Positions 34,741-42,790 of a stretch of DNA of 64,000 nt are shown in pieces; position 1 is the stretch's first letter, and each line of letters begins with the position of its first letter. The stretch spans positions 248,001 through 312,000 of the forward strand of contig NZ_OCNE01000004.1 in the NCBI RefSeq assembly GCF_900230195.1, in the 5' to 3' direction. The notes beneath the pieces are model-generated. The model was not told where the DNA came from and did not search any database. It saw only the letters and a program-made list of their open reading frames with translations. Both the position numbers and the translations under genes were made by a program. This stretch comes from Streptomyces zhaozhouensis. Its GTDB lineage: Bacteria > Actinomycetota > Actinomycetes > Streptomycetales > Streptomycetaceae.

Positions 34741-35270
34741 CGTTTGCCTCGCTTGTCTCTGTCCTTCAGGTCGAAGCGGCAGAAGACGCTCTTGCCGCCC
34801 CCGTGGCGCGGCGACCACCAGACGGCGTCGGCCACCACCTGGACGAGGAGGAGGCCACGGCCCCGTTCGCTCAACAGCGCGCCGGGGAGCGGGAAGTCGC
34901 TCTGAGGCAGTACCGGCGGTGTGGAGTCGTCGTCGGCCACCCCGACGAACAGATGGCCAGACGCGACCTGGAACGAGACGAGGAGCCGGTGATCACGCGT
35001 GGGGGCGGGCGAGTTGCCGACCGGCCTCGCGTGATGCACGGCGTTGCCGACGAGTTCGGAGGTACACAGGACGACGTCGTCCGCAGAGACCTCCAACTGC
35101 CAGTCGCGCAACGTCTCACGTGCCGCCTCACGAGCGGCCCGGCACGACGCGGGCGAGGACGCGGCGAGCAGCACGGAGCGCAGGAGCCCTCTGCACGCGA
35201 GCGTTTCCGATGCCTGCGGCCAGGTCACACCGGCACCGGGCCACCGTTCGCCCACCTCCTCGCGTCCCAT
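34737..35270 (-). CDS. GHKL ATP-binding protein, anti-sigma-factor-like
   Basis: 177 residues of the HATPase_c type used by RsbW/SpoIIAB-like kinases: N box ELVGNAVHHARPVG, G1 VGVADDDSTPPV, G2 LSERGRGLLLVQVVADAVWW and FCRFDL at the end. Streptomyces has many such proteins, often paired with regulators; they bind sigma factors or phosphorylate anti-anti-sigma factors. First gene of an operon of four overlapping genes and divergent from a TPR regulator. Confidence 0.88.
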   Translation of the reverse strand: MGREEVGERWPGAGVTWPQASETLACRGLLRSVLLAASSPASCRAAREAARETLRDWQLEVSADDVVLCTSELVGNAVHHARPVGNSPAPTRDHRLLVSFQVASGHLFVGVADDDSTPPVLPQSDFPLPGALLSERGRGLLLVQVVADAVWWSPRHGGGKSVFCRFDLKDRDKRGKR

Positions 35271-35397
35271 CGTTCGCCCCTTCCACGGAGGTTGCGGCGA
35301 CCGTCCACCGCGTGGAGACCAGTGAAGAGGCACGGCAACCCAACCGGGAGCGTTCATCGGGGGGTTCGCACGCACACAGGGGGTTCGAGTGGGGAAC

Positions 35398-35425
35398 GTG
35401 GGGGGTTCATCGGTGAACCCCCCAC
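35398..35425. promoter_or_regulatory. 28-bp palindrome in the divergent spacer
   Basis: Arms GTGGGGGGTTCA and TGAACCCCCCAC, perfect over 12 bp around TCGG. Two partial GGGGGTTC copies lie at about 35360 and 35379. Placed between the ATPase operon and the divergent regulator, it is a likely operator. Confidence 0.7.
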
Positions 35426-35487
35426 GGTTGTCAGAACCGCGTGGCAGGATGAACACCAGCTGTTATCCCGCCAACGGCAGGGGGAGC

Positions 35488-36861
35488 ATGGCCAGGGAGC
35501 CCAACCACCGCTTGGCAGCCCTCATGAGAGAGGCAGGCGTCTCCAACAAGGGCCTCGCCAAGCGCGTCCAGGACGTCGCGCGACAACGCGGCATACACCT
35601 CGGAACGACGCATGTCGCCGTACAGCGCTGGCTCAACGGCAGCGGAATCCAGCCACAGACGGCGGCGTTCCTCGCGAGCGCTCTGGGCGAGAAGCTGCGG
35701 CGTCGACTCAGCCCCGCCGACCTCGGTTTCCCCGCCCTGTCCACGGCTCCCACACCGGCCGCTCCGAGCGCCGCCTACGCCGACTCCCTGCCGGATGCGC
35801 TGGACGCCATGGAGGCGTTGAGCCACACCAGCCCCGACCCCGGGGAGGGCGGCTCGACGCTGCTCCCGGACGCCGAGGTGAACGGGGCGGCGCTCTCCTG
35901 GCTGGTGTCGCGGCCCGACGGCTTACGTCCGGCCGGGGAAGACGCCCGACGGGTCGGGATGCGCGACGTCGCGGCGGTGCGCACGGCCGCCGAGATGTTC
36001 ATGCAGCTCGACTTCAAGTTCGGCGGCGGCCACGGACACCGCGCCCTGCGGCACTACTTCCGCGAAGACGTACTTCCGCTGCTCCGCGCCCACTACAGCG
36101 AGAAGGTGGGCAACGCCCTCTTCGGGGCCGCAGCCGAAATCGCCCAACTCCTCGCGTGGAGCGCCTACGACACCGGGAACCACGCGCTGGCCGACCGGTA
36201 TCTGTTGGGCACGTTGCGGCTTACCCAGGTCGTGGACGACCGCATGATGGGCGCCCGCATCCTCACCAACATGAGCCACCAGGCCAACTACCTCGGCCAG
36301 ACCGACCGCGCCGTTCGCCTCGCCCGCGCGTCGGTTGAGGGAGGCAAGGGGCGGTCCACACCCCGCGCCATGACCCTGTTCTCGGCTCACGAGGCCCGCG
36401 CGCTCTCCACCGCCGGGGACGTCAGGGGCGCTTCGCGCGCAATGAACGAGGCCGAGCGCCACTTCGAGCGCGCCGAGACCGGCGAGGACCCGGACTGGCT
36501 GGCCTACATGGACGAGGCCGAGATGATCGGCGAGTTCTGCCACTGCTTCCGGGACCTCGGCCAGGGCGCGGAAGCCGTGCGCTTCGCCGAACGCGCCGTC
36601 GCTCTCACCGACCCCAAGTACGCCCGCACGCTCGGCTTCTGCCGGCTCGTCCTCGCGCAGAGCCATCTCCTCAACGGCGAACTCGAAGCCGCCGCCACCA
36701 CGGCCACCCTCGCTGTCGAGGCCGGTGACGCGCTCCAGTCATCCCGCTTCGTGCGCTACGTCAGGGACTTCCAGCGCGAGGTCTCGGCGCACGCGACGAA
36801 TCCGACGGTCCGGGAGTTCAACGAACGCGTGCACGTCGCCATGACGGAGATGGACGAGTAA
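35488..36861 (+). CDS. Helix-turn-helix regulator with TPR-like C-terminus
   Basis: 457 residues. The N-terminal 75 residues form an unusual HTH (LAALMREAGVSNKGLAKRVQDVARQRGIHLGTTHVAVQRWLNG) seen in a large Streptomyces regulator family. The rest is a helical repeat domain (ALFGAAAEIAQLLAWSAYDTG, NHALADRYLLGTLRLTQV, ALSTAGDVRGASRAMNEAERHF) like the peptide- or protein-sensing half of Rgg/PlcR-type proteins. It starts at ATG 35488 after GGGGGAGC. The divergent GHKL ATPase operon is the probable target or partner. Confidence 0.85.
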   Translation: MAREPNHRLAALMREAGVSNKGLAKRVQDVARQRGIHLGTTHVAVQRWLNGSGIQPQTAAFLASALGEKLRRRLSPADLGFPALSTAPTPAAPSAAYADSLPDALDAMEALSHTSPDPGEGGSTLLPDAEVNGAALSWLVSRPDGLRPAGEDARRVGMRDVAAVRTAAEMFMQLDFKFGGGHGHRALRHYFREDVLPLLRAHYSEKVGNALFGAAAEIAQLLAWSAYDTGNHALADRYLLGTLRLTQVVDDRMMGARILTNMSHQANYLGQTDRAVRLARASVEGGKGRSTPRAMTLFSAHEARALSTAGDVRGASRAMNEAERHFERAETGEDPDWLAYMDEAEMIGEFCHCFRDLGQGAEAVRFAERAVALTDPKYARTLGFCRLVLAQSHLLNGELEAAATTATLAVEAGDALQSSRFVRYVRDFQREVSAHATNPTVREFNERVHVAMTEMDE

Positions 36862-36876
36862 CGTCGAGTAACGGGT

Positions 36877-37794
36877 CTACCCCGGCTGCCAGTTCCGGGG
36901 CGCGTCGTCGTCGCGCAGCGAGGCGATCCGCCGTTCGTACTCCGCCGCAACGGCCGCACTCTCGCCGACGTTCTGCATGAGCCAGGTCGTCATGTGGAAC
37001 TCCTGGATGCCCCGCAGCACCGGGAACCCCTCCCAGTCGCCCAGGTCCCGCCCGTACGCGGCCACGAAGTCGGCGTACTGCTCGCGGGACTGCCAACCGA
37101 GGCTGTGGTGTTCGGTCGCGGTGACCATCAGATCCCACTCGGGGTGGTCGAAGCTGAAGTTCTCGAAGTCGATCAGCAACACCGTGCCCGAGGCGTCCAC
37201 CATGAGGTTCTGCACATGAGCGTCCCCGTGCACCGGGCCCTTCCGCGAGGTGAACCGCAACCCGGCCAACCCCTCCCGCAGCTCCCGCCCCCGCGCCCGC
37301 AGAAACTCCCGGTCGTCCTCGGGTATCCCGGTCACCCGCTCCACCCGCAGATCGGTACGCCCGAACGCCGGGTACGCAGCCAGTTCGAGAACATCTGGCG
37401 GCGTCAGCGCGTGCAGATCCCGCAACACCCCGCCCAACTCCCCGTAGGTGGCCTTCCGATCCCCCTCCCGGACCAGATGCCAGAACGTCACCGGATGCCC
37501 GTCCACCACGACCGGTTGCTCCACGTCCTCCACCACCCGAGCCGCCGGGAACCCCTCCCGCGCCAACCACCGCGACACCCCCACCTCGGTCCGCACCGAC
37601 CCCAGGTAGTCCACCGACCGAGCCACCCGCACGATCACCGGATGTGCTGCCAACCGAAACAACGCGTTCTCCCCGAACCGCACCAACTCGGCCCCGGCCC
37701 CGTCGAGCCCCACCGCCTTGCAAGCGGCCTGAGCGACCCGCTCCGCCCCTACGGACGAGAACCCCACGGACCGCCCGTCCCCGGCAGACGCCAT
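36877..37794 (-). CDS. Phosphotransferase of the APH/choline kinase family
   Basis: 305 residues with the kinase-like catalytic loop GPVHGDAHVQNLM and metal motif VLLIDFENFSFDHPEWDL. The N-lobe has IVRVARSVDYLGSVRTEVGVSRWL. Families with this fold phosphorylate aminoglycosides, macrolides, choline or sugars. The substrate here cannot be told and resistance should not be assumed. It is convergent with the TPR regulator and lies in the cargo half of the integrated element. Confidence 0.88.
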   Translation of the reverse strand: MASAGDGRSVGFSSVGAERVAQAACKAVGLDGAGAELVRFGENALFRLAAHPVIVRVARSVDYLGSVRTEVGVSRWLAREGFPAARVVEDVEQPVVVDGHPVTFWHLVREGDRKATYGELGGVLRDLHALTPPDVLELAAYPAFGRTDLRVERVTGIPEDDREFLRARGRELREGLAGLRFTSRKGPVHGDAHVQNLMVDASGTVLLIDFENFSFDHPEWDLMVTATEHHSLGWQSREQYADFVAAYGRDLGDWEGFPVLRGIQEFHMTTWLMQNVGESAAVAAEYERRIASLRDDDAPRNWQPG

Positions 37795-38005
37795 CCCGAA
37801 CCAACTCCCCTCGAACGACGGAGACCATCACGCGCACGCAGGGCAACCGGTCGCGCGACAATCGCTAGGACGACCGTACCCAGGGCGCCGAGGTAGAGGC
37901 CCATTCTAGGCTCCGGAGCGGTATTCAACCTGCCCGGAGCTAACCGGTTCATAGGTCCGCAGGCGACCAGGTTTGGTTGCTCGTCCTTCTGGAAGTATCT
38001 GGAGT

Positions 38006-38485
38006 ATGTCTGAGACGACAGCGGCCGTGCTAGCCGCAGTTATCGGAGCCGTAGCCACGTTATGTGCGGCCATGCTAACGCGTGAGGAAAATGCTACCTC
38101 GCAGAAAAACCAAGCCCTTTGGGAGATGCGTCGAGAGGCGTGTGAGCGATTTATATTCACGGCAAAAGAATGCGCGCGACTTCTAGGTCGGAATCGCAGG
38201 GGTGATGCATTTCTGGAAGCTGCTGCAGCTATCGAAGAGCTGCGAGATCTGTATGTTCAGATTGAGCTTGCGGCGCCGAATAATGGGGATATTTTACCCA
38301 TTGCGCGGAGTTTAATTGAGCACCTTCGGGAACTTAATTCGGTAACGAGCGATTACGGGAGGGCGGTCGACCCGTCCGATGCGCAAACATTTTGGACTCG
38401 GGTGCAGGATGAAGAGGGTGACCTAAACGCGACCATGAGGAGGATGCAAGCGGCGGTGCGTGTTGAATTGCATCGCAAGCGTTGA
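38006..38485 (+). CDS. AT-richer membrane-anchored hypothetical protein
   Basis: 159 residues from ATG 38006 (GGAG five nt upstream). An N-terminal membrane helix (AAVLAAVIGAVATLCAAML) is followed by a soluble, mostly helical domain (RREACERFIFTAKECARLLG, AAAIEELRDLYVQIEL, IARSLIEHLRELNSV). GC is much lower than in neighbours and third positions are not GC-biased, so it was acquired recently from outside high-GC actinomycetes or evolves under different codon use. It is the cargo gene next to attR. Function unknown; small anchored helical proteins of this kind occur in defence islands. Confidence 0.75.
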   Translation: MSETTAAVLAAVIGAVATLCAAMLTREENATSQKNQALWEMRREACERFIFTAKECARLLGRNRRGDAFLEAAAAIEELRDLYVQIELAAPNNGDILPIARSLIEHLRELNSVTSDYGRAVDPSDAQTFWTRVQDEEGDLNATMRRMQAAVRVELHRKR

Positions 38486-38776
38486 CGCCTTCAATCGAAA
38501 GTTCACGGATCGTGAAATGTGTAGAATTGTGAGGCGCTGAGTAGCGGTCATTGCGGCGTTTACGTTGGCGGGCCTCGCTCTCGGCGCCGGGCTGATCGCG
38601 GCAGGGCTAACGATGCGGTTTAGGTGTAATCATTGCGCTTGGCGGCTTGGGGTCGGTTACCTTCGTCTGCCCATGCTCGTAGGCGAGAACCTGTGAACCG
38701 GTGATTTGGGATCACTTACACGCCTCGCCCCCGAGGTCAGTACACCCCGGGGGCCGTCGTCCTCCCTCGGTCAGGC
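38486..38776. other. Low-GC spacer next to attR
   Basis: About 290 nt. One frame (38541-38696) reads a hydrophobic segment AVIAAFTLAGLALGAGLIAA followed by CNHC, but it has a stop directly before it and no start codon, so at most it is a decayed membrane microprotein. A GGGGG-type inverted repeat (cctcgcccccgaggtc...ccccgggggcc) near 38725-38755 may terminate msrA. Confidence 0.4.
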
Positions 38777-39442
38777 TCAGCGCTCCGCCGAAGCCACCCC
38801 CACCGGGCACGACAACCCCGTGCCGCCGAGCCCGCAGTACCCCGTCTTATTGCGATCGAGGTACTGCTGGTGGTAGCCCTCCGCCACATAGAACGGCCGC
38901 GGCTCCGCCGGGGCCAGCTCGGTGGTGATGGGGCCGTAGCCGGAGTCGGCCAGGACGCGCTGATAGGCCTCGCGGGAACGTTCCGCCGTGTGCTCCTGCT
39001 CGGGGGAGTGGGTGTAGATCGCCGAGCGGTACTGGGTGCCGACGTCGTTGCCCTGGCGCATCCCCTGCGTCGGGTCGTGGGACTCCCAGAAAACCCGCAG
39101 CAGCTCCTCGTAGGAGACCTTCGCCGGGTCGAAGACGACCCGCACCGCCTCGGTGTGCCCGGTCATGCCGCTGCACACCTCCTCGTAGGTGGGGTGCGCG
39201 GTGACGCCGCCCTGGTAGCCGACGAGGGTGGTCCACACGCCGGGCGTCTGCCAGAAGCGCCGCTCCGCGCCCCAGAAGCAGCCGAGGCCGAAGTCGGCGA
39301 CCTCAAGGCCCTCGGGGTAGGGGCCGAGCAGCGCGTTGCCCAGGACGGTGTGGGTCGACGGCACGGCGAACGGGCGCTCCTCGCGGCCGGGGAGGGCCTC
39401 CTCGGCGGTGGGCAGCCGGTTCTTGAAGGTGGTGTACAGCAT
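38777..39442 (-). CDS. msrA: MsrA copy 2, completed by the integrated element
   Basis: 221-residue peptide methionine-S-sulfoxide reductase: catalytic [17 protein letters not shown], then [13 protein letters not shown] and [18 protein letters not shown], with recycling cysteines in [21 protein letters not shown]. All codons after YHQQYL lie left of the att core at 38859-38875 and were supplied by the element. The original tail, ending GVARA, survives as a stub at 26794-26886. The enzyme should be functional since both resolving cysteines are preserved. Confidence 0.95.
   Translation of the reverse strand: MLYTTFKNRLPTAEEALPGREERPFAVPSTHTVLGNALLGPYPEGLEVADFGLGCFWGAERRFWQTPGVWTTLVGYQGGVTAHPTYEEVCSGMTGHTEAVRVVFDPAKVSYEELLRVFWESHDPTQGMRQGNDVGTQYRSAIYTHSPEQEHTAERSREAYQRVLADSGYGPITTELAPAEPRPFYVAEGYHQQYLDRNKTGYCGLGGTGLSCPVGVASAER
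38859..38875. other. attR core in msrA
   Basis: Second copy of AGGTACTGCTGGTGGTA. Right of it is chromosomal msrA, left of it the element-borne msrA 3' end. Confidence 0.88.
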
Positions 39443-39487
39443 GTTCCTCGTATCTCCTCGCTCCTCGGGCGGGTCCCGCCCGGCTGG

Positions 39488-40624
39488 CTACCGGCCGGCG
39501 ATGGCGATGGCCCGGTAGGCCGCGTACTCGGCGGCCGGGTTCTCGCCGTCGACCCAGGGGATCGCCCCCACATAACCGTCGATCGCCCTGACCTGTTCCG
39601 CCGCCTCCGGGTACCGCTCCGCGCGGACCAGGAAACACAGCAACAGATGGTGCACGTGCGGCCGCACGGGGTGGTCGTCCCGCACGTTGTTCAACGCGAA
39701 CTGCGCCGCCTCGATCGCGTCCATGACCACCGCGCCCTGGTACATGCCGGGCGAGTGCTGGAGGTCCGGCAGATGGTCGTAGACCGCGAACAGCGGCAGC
39801 GCCGGCAGCAGGCTGCCCGGCTTCGCCGAGCCGGCGGCGGCCGCCGCGAAGCCCTCGGCGTCCTTGCGCGAGCCGTGCCACTTCTCGGAGAGGTAGGGCA
39901 GGGCCGCCAGGTGGGCGCCCATGTGCTGGGGCTCGCGCTCGGTCACCCGGCGCCACACGGCGTCGAACTCCTCGCGCGCGTAGTCGAGCCCGCGGGCGAT
40001 CGCCAGCTCCACGATGTGCGGCACCGGGTCGTCCGGGGCCAGCCCGGCGGCCTCCTCGCAGACGGTGCGGGCCTCCTCCAGGACGATCCGGTACTCGGCC
40101 GCGCCCGGGTCGGCCATCGCCTGCCAGACCAGGAACTGTGCGTAGACCTGCGCGCCGCCCGGGTCGCGCGGCTCCTCGGTGCGCCAGTCGCGCAGCCAGC
40201 CCGCGCCGGGCCGGCCCTTCTCCGGGTCGCCGCCCGCCGCCCGCCACTCCGCCAGCTCCATCGCCGCGGCGCCGGCCAGCGACTGCACACGCTGCCAGCG
40301 CAGCTCGCTGTCGTCGGTGAGCGCCAGCAACTGCCCGGCGGGACGCCAGCCGCCGGTCGCGCGCACCTCGTCCAACGCCTCCACCAGCGCGTCGTCGGGT
40401 CCCGGCAGCCGCAGGTCGAGCTGGTCGACGGGAACGAGCCCGGCGCTCGGCCCCGCGGCGTCGCCCGCCTTGCCGAGCGAGACCCCGCCGCCCCGGGCCG
40501 TCGCGGCGTCCGCCTGGGCGGCGGCCCGCTCGAACTCCTGCCGCTCTCGGCGGCGGCGCAGCGCCGGCAGCACCAGCACGCCGAAGACGGCGGTCAGGGC
40601 GATCAGCAGGATCAGGGCTTCCAT
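39488..40624 (-). CDS. Membrane-anchored TPR-like hypothetical protein
   Basis: 378 residues. One N-terminal membrane helix (MEALILLIALTAVFGVLVLPAL) followed by RRRRE and a large cytosolic helical domain with repeat-like segments (ARTVCEEAAGLAPDDPVPHIVELAIARG, AVWRRVTEREPQHMGAHLAALPYLSEKWHG). It resembles actinobacterial proteins of the DUF4034 type. Upstream of its start is a 15-bp tandem repeat. Function unknown. Confidence 0.8.
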   Translation of the reverse strand: MEALILLIALTAVFGVLVLPALRRRRERQEFERAAAQADAATARGGGVSLGKAGDAAGPSAGLVPVDQLDLRLPGPDDALVEALDEVRATGGWRPAGQLLALTDDSELRWQRVQSLAGAAAMELAEWRAAGGDPEKGRPGAGWLRDWRTEEPRDPGGAQVYAQFLVWQAMADPGAAEYRIVLEEARTVCEEAAGLAPDDPVPHIVELAIARGLDYAREEFDAVWRRVTEREPQHMGAHLAALPYLSEKWHGSRKDAEGFAAAAAGSAKPGSLLPALPLFAVYDHLPDLQHSPGMYQGAVVMDAIEAAQFALNNVRDDHPVRPHVHHLLLCFLVRAERYPEAAEQVRAIDGYVGAIPWVDGENPAAEYAAYRAIAIAGR

Positions 40625-40696
40625 GGCGGAGACGCTCCCCCTCGTGCGGTGTGCGGCGCTGCGGGTAAGGCGGGTACCGCGCGCGTGGCGCGGCAC

Positions 40697-40786
40697 CAGA
40701 ACGGGTGGTACCGGAACGGGTGGTGCCGGAACGGGTGGTGCCGGAACGGGTGGTGCCGGAACGGGTGGTGCCGGAACGGGTGGTAC
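40697..40786. repeat. 15-bp minisatellite, six units
   Basis: Six tandem copies of CGGAACGGGTGGTGC or its TAC variant, with no indels, between the divergent hypothetical gene and metB. The copy number could vary between strains and alter the spacing of either promoter. Confidence 0.9.
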
Positions 40787-40882
40787 CGGCGGACAGGGAC
40801 ACCCTATGCCGCCGGCGGACCCGGAGCCGCGAACGGGCGTTCCCGGTCCCTGACCCCACCGTAAGGCCACTACCGTGGGTCC

Positions 40883-42043
40883 ATGAACGAGCAGCATGTG
40901 GGGCGGCGCTTCGAGACGTTGGCCATTCACGCCGGGCAGGAGCCCGACGCCTTGACGGGGGCGGTGGTCCCGCCCATCCACCAGGTCTCCACCTACAAGC
41001 AGGACGGCGTCGGAGGGCTGCGCGGCGGCTACGAGTACAGCCGTTCCGCGAACCCGACGCGCACCGCGCTGGAGGAGAATCTTGCCGCGCTGGAGGGCGG
41101 CTCCCGCGCGCTGGCGTACGCCTCCGGGCTCGCGGCCGAGGACTGCCTGCTGCGCACGGTGCTCAGGCCGGGCGACCACCTGGTGATCCCGGACGACGCC
41201 TACGGCGGCACCTTCCGGCTGGTGGCGAAGGTCGTCGAACGGTGGGGCGTCGCCTGGTCGGTCGCCGACACCTCGGACCCGATGTCGGTGCGGGCGGCGA
41301 TCCGCCCCGAGACCAAGCTGGTGTGGGTGGAGACCCCCTCCAACCCGCTGCTGGGCATCACCGACATCGCGTTGATCGCCGAGATCGCGCACACCGCCGG
41401 CGCGCGCCTGGTGGTGGACAACACCTTCGCGAGCCCCTATCTCCAGCAGCCGCTGGCGCTGGGCGCCGACGTGGTGGCGCACTCCACCACCAAGTACCTC
41501 GGCGGCCACTCCGACGTGGTCGGTGGCGCGCTGGTCACCTCGGACCAGACGCTGGCGGAGGAGCTGGCGTTCCACCAGAACGCGATGGGCGCGATCGCCG
41601 GGCCGTTCGACAGCTGGCTGGTGATGCGCGGCATCAAGACCCTCGCGGTGCGGATGGACCGGCACAGCGCCAACGCCGCCCGGATCGCCGAGATGCTGGC
41701 CGCGCACCCGAAGGTCGCCGACGTCCGCTACCCGGGGCTGCCCTCGCACCCGGGCCACGAGACGGCGGGCAAGCAGATGCGGGACTTCGGCGGGATGGTG
41801 TCGTTCCGGGTCGCGGCCGGGGAGGAGGCGGCGGTCGCGGTCTGCGACCGGACCGAGGTCTTCACGCTGGGCGAGTCGCTGGGCGGCGTCGAGTCGCTGA
41901 TCGAGCACCCGGGCCGGATGACGCACGCCTCGGCCGCCGGGTCGGCGCTCGAGGTGCCGGGCGACCTGGTGCGGCTCTCGGTCGGCATCGAGTCGGCGGA
42001 CGACCTGCTGGCGGACCTGCGGCAGGCGCTGAACTCGGTCTGA
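40883..42043 (+). CDS. metB: Cystathionine gamma-synthase
   Basis: 386-residue PLP enzyme of the Cys/Met metabolism family. It joins O-succinyl- or O-acetyl-homoserine and cysteine to cystathionine in methionine synthesis. Seen: YEYSRSANPTRTALEENLAALEGG, the PLP region VVDNTFASPYLQQPL, the Schiff-base lysine in AHSTTKYLGGHSDVVGG and SLGGVESLIEHPGRMTH near the C-terminus. A cystathionine gamma-lyase role (reverse transsulfuration) cannot be excluded; many actinomycete enzymes do both. Confidence 0.93.
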   Translation: MNEQHVGRRFETLAIHAGQEPDALTGAVVPPIHQVSTYKQDGVGGLRGGYEYSRSANPTRTALEENLAALEGGSRALAYASGLAAEDCLLRTVLRPGDHLVIPDDAYGGTFRLVAKVVERWGVAWSVADTSDPMSVRAAIRPETKLVWVETPSNPLLGITDIALIAEIAHTAGARLVVDNTFASPYLQQPLALGADVVAHSTTKYLGGHSDVVGGALVTSDQTLAEELAFHQNAMGAIAGPFDSWLVMRGIKTLAVRMDRHSANAARIAEMLAAHPKVADVRYPGLPSHPGHETAGKQMRDFGGMVSFRVAAGEEAAVAVCDRTEVFTLGESLGGVESLIEHPGRMTHASAAGSALEVPGDLVRLSVGIESADDLLADLRQALNSV

Positions 42044-42060
42044 GCGCCCGCCCCCTCGGG

Positions 42061-42627
42061 TCACGGGCGCGGGTCGAGGTCCCGGCCGTGGAAGCGGGCG
42101 ATCGCCGCGTTGAAGCGGGACAGGAGCGCGCGGAAGTCCGCGCGCTCCTGCTCGTTCCAGTCCTCGGTGAGCAGCGCGATCAGGGCGCGCCGGGAGGCGC
42201 GCACCTCCTCCAGCCGTTCCCGTCCCGGGGGTGTGAGCTGCAACAGCACCGCGCGCCCGTCCTCCGGGTCCGGGGCGCGGCGGACCAGGCCGGCGTCGAC
42301 CAGCGGCGCGACCTGGCGGGTGACCGTGGACGAGTCGATGCCCATCGCGCCGGCCAGCGCCTTGACGCCGAGGGGGCCGTCCGCCTCCAGCCGGCTGAGC
42401 AGCAGATAGGCGGCGCGGTCCATCGAGTTGCGGGCCGGCCCCAGCCCGCCGAGCCGCGTCTGCTCGGCCCTGCGGCCGAAGACGGCGACCTCGTGCTGGA
42501 ACGCGTCAAGCAGCGCGTCGCCGCCCGGCGCGTCGTCGTTCCGCGCGTCATCGTCCCGCGCGTCATCGTTTCCGTCGGTCGCGGCCGGCGGCGGGGGCTG
42601 GGGAGCGGTGGGTTCAGGCGTCGTCAT
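42061..42627 (-). CDS. MarR-family regulator
   Basis: 188 residues with a winged helix: AAYLLLSRLEADGPLGVKALA, GIDSSTVTRQVAPLVDAGLV and the wing RAPDPEDGRAVLLQLT. The N-terminal 40 residues are a low-complexity Pro/Asp/Asn stretch containing DDAR/DDDARN repeats, unusual for MarR. It starts at ATG 42627. It is convergent to metB and divergent to ilvA; its ligand and targets are unknown. Confidence 0.9.
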   Translation of the reverse strand: MTTPEPTAPQPPPPAATDGNDDARDDDARNDDAPGGDALLDAFQHEVAVFGRRAEQTRLGGLGPARNSMDRAAYLLLSRLEADGPLGVKALAGAMGIDSSTVTRQVAPLVDAGLVRRAPDPEDGRAVLLQLTPPGRERLEEVRASRRALIALLTEDWNEQERADFRALLSRFNAAIARFHGRDLDPRP

Positions 42628-42790
42628 GTCCGTCTGGTTCGCGGGGAGGAATGGGGGAGGGGCGGGCGTGCCGGGGGAACACATGCGGGCGGCACGAGCG
42701 GTGCGGCGCCCGGAGGGCCCTCCAGCCTAGCCGCCGCCGGTGGCGGCGTCCCCGGGCGCCGGCGGGGGAGTGGCCTGCGAGACTGGTGCC

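Larger units (their letters stand above)
26870..38875. mobile_element. 12.0-kb integrative conjugative element (AICE) in msrA
   Basis: Bounded by identical 17-bp cores within msrA sequence, 11,989 bp apart. From the left it carries serine integrase, a small rep-coupled gene, RepSA-like initiator, a zinc-finger microprotein, Spd-like protein, FtsK-like Tra, SCO3933-family protein and a GntR repressor, the minimal actinomycete integrative and conjugative element backbone (pSAM2/SLP1 type). Cargo on the right half includes a GHKL ATPase operon, a TPR regulator, a kinase-like protein and an AT-rich membrane protein gene. The element supplies its own msrA 3' end, so the host gene stays intact. Confidence 0.93.

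Noticed and set aside
36877..37794. Aminoglycoside resistance gene
   Set aside because: The fold is APH-like but the family is broad; no residues specific for antibiotic binding can be shown, so resistance is not claimed.
38541..38696. Small membrane protein gene near attR
   Set aside because: Hydrophobic sequence is convincing but there is an in-frame stop directly before it and no start codon, so it is treated as decayed at best.
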